Origin: an uncultured Porticoccus sp.
GTDB taxonomy: Bacteria; Pseudomonadota; Gammaproteobacteria; Pseudomonadales; Porticoccaceae
Direction: 5' to 3'
Assembly (NCBI GenBank): GCA_950063125.1
Contig: CATLZI010000114.1
Location: 1 to 6,865 of the forward strand
Length of the DNA stretch: 6,865 nt
Below the pieces are notes generated by a model that saw nothing but the letters and a program-made list of their open reading frames with translations, had not been told where the DNA came from and ran no database searches. Position numbers and translations under genes: made by a program. Each line of letters starts with the position of its first letter. The first letter of the stretch is position 1. Positions 5,800-6,865 of this stretch are shown here, piece after piece.

Positions 5800-6801
5800 A
5801 TGACTGACCTTGCTGCTATTTTCAGGAATGAACAGGGAATCGCCCGCTTCTCTATCTCACAACTGAGCAGTATTGCCCGCACAGTGGGTAAAACCCTCGC
5901 CCTCCCTCTTGCTGGCATCCTGATTTTTTTAATGCTCTGGCAGGGTGTCGCCAACAATATCGATACCTCACTGGGGCAATTTCCGGGACCGGTGCAAGTC
6001 TGGGAGCAATCCAAAGGCTTGCTGGCCGAGCACCAACGGGAGCGGGAAAAAGCAGCCGCATTCTACCAGCGGCAAGAGGATAGAAATGCCAAACGGCTGG
6101 CCCAGAATCCCGATGCGGAAGTAAAAATTCGCAGCTATACCGGTAAAGCCACCTTCCTGGATCAGGTGATAACCAGCCTCTATACCGTGTCTTTCGGGTT
6201 TCTGATCGCCACAGTGATTGCGGTGCCGCTGGGCATCGTCTGCGGCTTGAGCGAAAAGGTGTACCAGTCGGTGAACCCGATCATTCAGACATTCAAGCCG
6301 GTCTCACCCCTGGCATGGCTACCGCTAGTGACGATGGTGGTATCGGCCCTTTATGTCACCGATGACCCCATGTTTGAAAAGGCCTTTCTGACCTCCGCAT
6401 TTACTGTGGCCCTCTGTTGCCTTTGGCCCACCGTGATCAACACTACGGTGGGCGTCACCAGTATTGATCGCGATCTGGTCAACGTCAGCCGGGTTCTGCA
6501 ACTGCCTTCGCTGGTGCACGTCCAAAAAATTGTTATCCCTTCCGCCATACCCATGATTTTCACCGGTATGCGGTTATCCCTGGCCACTGGCTGGATGGTA
6601 TTGATTGCCGCCGAGATGCTGGCCCAGAACCCCGGTTTGGGAAAATTTATCTGGGATGAGTTTCAGAATGGCTCATCGGATTCGCTGGGTCGCATCATGG
6701 TGGCTGTGGTGACCATTGGACTGATCGGTTTTCTGCTGGATCGCCTCATGTTGATCCTTCAGAAACGCATCAGCTGGGACAAACAGGCCATTCTACGCTA
6801 A
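5800..6801 (+). CDS. nrtB: NrtB: nitrate ABC transporter permease
   Basis: A 333-residue inner-membrane permease of the binding-protein-dependent type that forms the channel for nitrate from NrtA. Hydrophobic segments lie near residues 33-52, 126-149, 168-188, 195-215, 250-272 and 298-320, six in all. The EAA-type cytoplasmic loop that contacts the ATPase is at about 228-250 (VSRVLQLPSLVHVQKIVIPSAIP, with Ile-Pro at its end). Between the first and second segments is a long charged stretch (~70-118, rich in Glu, Arg, Lys, Gln and Ala), which makes the protein about 50 residues longer than the ~280-residue cyanobacterial NrtB. AAGGA at 5787-5791 fixes the start. It is 71 bases downstream of nrtA and probably co-transcribed with it. 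The partner ATPase (NrtC) is not in the window. Confidence 0.93.
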   Translation: MTDLAAIFRNEQGIARFSISQLSSIARTVGKTLALPLAGILIFLMLWQGVANNIDTSLGQFPGPVQVWEQSKGLLAEHQREREKAAAFYQRQEDRNAKRLAQNPDAEVKIRSYTGKATFLDQVITSLYTVSFGFLIATVIAVPLGIVCGLSEKVYQSVNPIIQTFKPVSPLAWLPLVTMVVSALYVTDDPMFEKAFLTSAFTVALCCLWPTVINTTVGVTSIDRDLVNVSRVLQLPSLVHVQKIVIPSAIPMIFTGMRLSLATGWMVLIAAEMLAQNPGLGKFIWDEFQNGSSDSLGRIMVAVVTIGLIGFLLDRLMLILQKRISWDKQAILR

Positions 6802-6831
6802 CCGCGGCAGACATCAGTCAAGGAGCAACCC

Positions 6832-6865
6832 ATGAAAACCGCCTCCACGATCTTTCTGCTGTTCG
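6832..6865 (+). CDS. Start of an exported protein (cut by the window edge)
   Basis: Only 11 codons are present (MKTASTIFLLF). A strong ribosome site, AAGGAG at 6820-6825, lies 6 bases before the ATG, and the gene follows nrtB by 30 bases without a terminator, so it should belong to the nrtAB transcript. Lys-2 followed by a hydrophobic run looks like the start of a Sec signal peptide. This does not look like the N-terminus of the expected NrtC ATPase, which would be cytoplasmic. The product cannot be identified. Confidence 0.6.
   Translation, partial: MKTASTIFLLF

Overview
The window looks like a nitrate-assimilation locus of a gammaproteobacterium, probably a marine one. The Cellvibrionales/Alteromonadales type is a guess from protein style and moderate GC; no species call is possible. 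All genes read on the + strand.

Layout: (1) 1-164, an unassigned edge. (2) 165-494, a small secreted EF-hand protein followed by a hairpin (508-542). It has no evident link to nitrate. (3) 541-787, a non-coding stretch with three CMCCAAAT repeats and a sigma-54-type promoter (762-778). (4) 805-855, an RNA attenuator followed by a signal-peptide-bearing outer-membrane beta-barrel of the alginate-export/porin-like type (888-2096), then a strong terminator (2123-2161). (5) 2210-4047, nasT (receiver plus ANTAR RNA-binding antiterminator) and nasS (cytoplasmic nitrate sensor), two bases apart. (6) 4048-4336, a second promoter region and a second attenuator. (7) 4337-6801, nrtA (periplasmic nitrate-binding protein) and nrtB (permease). 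(8) From 6832, the first 11 codons of an exported protein, where an nrtC ATPase might have been expected.

The central observation is that the leaders of the porin gene and of nrtA are built alike. Each carries a hairpin GGG(T/C)-AATGAA-GCCC, whose six-base loop has the A1/G4 signature of ANTAR targets. The 3' arm and last two loop bases of that hairpin are also the 5' end of an intrinsic terminator ending GGGCTTTTTTTAT. Hairpin and terminator are therefore mutually exclusive. Between the two targets lie the genes for exactly the regulator pair known to act on such leaders.

Inferred circuit: without nitrate, NasS holds NasT and both leaders terminate. With nitrate, NasT is released, stabilises the hexaloop hairpins, and the outer-membrane channel and the inner-membrane ABC importer are made together. 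The sigma-54-like promoters would add general nitrogen control by NtrC. This makes the porin-like protein a candidate nitrate-uptake channel of the outer membrane. Each leader shows only one consensus hexaloop, whereas described ANTAR targets usually have two.
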